This document shows positions 63,517-64,000 of a DNA stretch of 64,000 nucleotides, piece after piece (position 1 is the first letter of the stretch; every line of letters begins with the position of its first letter). The notes below the pieces were generated by a model. That model was not told the DNA's origin and ran no database searches. It saw only the letters and a list, made by a program, of their open reading frames with translations. Made by a program: the position numbers and the translations under genes. The stretch spans positions 62,001-126,000 of the forward strand of contig NZ_AUDH01000008.1 in assembly GCF_000425365.1 (NCBI RefSeq), read 5' to 3'. This DNA comes from Rubritepida flocculans DSM 14296. Lineage in GTDB: Bacteria; Pseudomonadota; Alphaproteobacteria; Acetobacterales; Acetobacteraceae.

Positions 63517-63666
63517 GCAGCGAGGGTCCGCGGAGAGGGGGGCGCGGGGCGCGCCGGCGCGGCAAGCCTCTGCCGGAATCCGCGCCCCGGGCAAGCCCGG
63601 CCCGGCGGGGCAGGGGTGCCGCCGCGCCGCTTGTGGCGGGCGGGCAAAGCGGTTAGGCCGGCCGGC

Positions 63667-64000
63667 ATGGAGCACAACCAGGCCACCGTGACGGTGGAGG
63701 GCGCGGGCGGCGCTGTCCGCTTTTCCAACCGGCTGCCCATCGCGCTGATCGCCGGCCCCTGCCAGATGGAATCCCGCGCCCATGCGCTGGAGACGGCCGC
63801 GGCGCTCAAGGAGATCGCGGCCCGGCGCGGCGTCGGGCTGATCTACAAGACGAGCTTCGACAAGGCGAACCGCACCTCGGGGCGCGCGGCGCGCGGCATG
63901 GGGCTCGCCGCCGCCCTGCCGGTCTTCGCCGAGATCCGCGAGAGCCTCGGCCTGCCCGTGCTGACCGACGTGCACGAGGCCGCGCAATGCGCCCCCGTGG
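63667..64000 (+). CDS. kdsA: 3-deoxy-8-phosphooctulonate synthase, N-terminal part
   Basis: The gene runs off the right edge; 111 residues are visible. It condenses arabinose-5-phosphate with phosphoenolpyruvate to Kdo-8-phosphate for LPS inner core synthesis. The strand LPIALIAGPCQMES and the segment YKTSFDKANRTSGRAARGMG are diagnostic for KdsA, and the visible cysteine in AGPCQ marks the metal-dependent class. The ATG at 63667 has no clear ribosome site. An imperfect GC hairpin (CCGGGC-AA-GCCCGG, 63587-63600) lies in the leader region. Confidence 0.95.
   Translation, partial: MEHNQATVTVEGAGGAVRFSNRLPIALIAGPCQMESRAHALETAAALKEIAARRGVGLIYKTSFDKANRTSGRAARGMGLAAALPVFAEIRESLGLPVLTDVHEAAQCAPV

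Noticed and set aside
63587-63600. Small GC hairpin before kdsA
   Set aside because: Six-base stem with a two-base loop in GC-rich DNA is expected by chance and has no terminator or riboswitch features.

Overview
The window is chromosomal DNA from a very GC-rich Gram-negative bacterium with densely packed, mostly overlapping genes. The acpXL/fabZXL/fabF2XL/fabF1XL very-long-chain fatty acid cluster, an EnvZ/OmpR-like pair, many tripartite tricarboxylate (Bug/TctC) receptors and the CoA-ester catabolic genes all point to the Alphaproteobacteria, probably an Acetobacteraceae (Roseomonas-like) organism. This placement is inferred from gene content. No insertion sequence, prophage or CRISPR array is visible.

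Layout. 1-3.8 kb: partial Asp/Glu/hydantoin racemase, a chemotaxis receptor, a receiver-PP2C phosphatase and a small glycosyltransferase. 3.75-15.5 kb: catabolic genes, namely a sugar-acid dehydratase, an HSD10-like dehydrogenase, an acyl-CoA ligase, an FAD oxidase beside a polar amino acid ABC transporter, and a minus-strand operon of alpha-methylacyl-CoA racemase, acyl-CoA dehydrogenase, Bug receptor and dienoyl-CoA-reductase-like SDR. 15.7-24.7 kb: one nine-gene minus-strand operon. Its first four genes match the Lva 4-hydroxyacyl-CoA module (SDR, acyl-CoA dehydrogenase, APH kinase, DUF6285). They run with overlaps into a Cache-GAF-cyclase-like protein and a Mla/MCE lipid transporter whose ATPase has lost every catalytic motif. 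24.8-31.1 kb: leuC-leuD-leuB-like genes convergent with the acpXL cluster and a tRNA-Leu(CAA). 31.2-40.5 kb: two-component system, MBL hydrolase, hemN with an upstream FNR-like box, dihydropyrimidinase, Bug receptor, aminotransferase, a frameshifted AlkA-type glycosylase, and an RraA-family protein. 40.5-45.2 kb: thioesterase, tctABC and a second FAD oxidase. 45.3-55.1 kb: a peptide/nickel-type ABC transporter operon interleaved with two amidohydrolases and an iron alcohol dehydrogenase. 55.1-64 kb: EAL protein, fused secDF, a Gfo/Idh/MocA dehydrogenase, guaA, GNAT, rsmB and the start of kdsA.

A modular palindromic repeat occurs four times (15.5, 33.2, 37.9, 59.9 kb), each time between genes and often supplying the flanking stop codons. 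It probably acts as a terminator or mRNA-end structure, and its translation produces a recurring false peptide in long ORFs.

The strongest candidates for new biology are the Lva-plus-pseudo-Mla operon, with its dead ATPase and degenerate cyclase, and the repeat family. No stretch longer than 300 bases lacks a gene.
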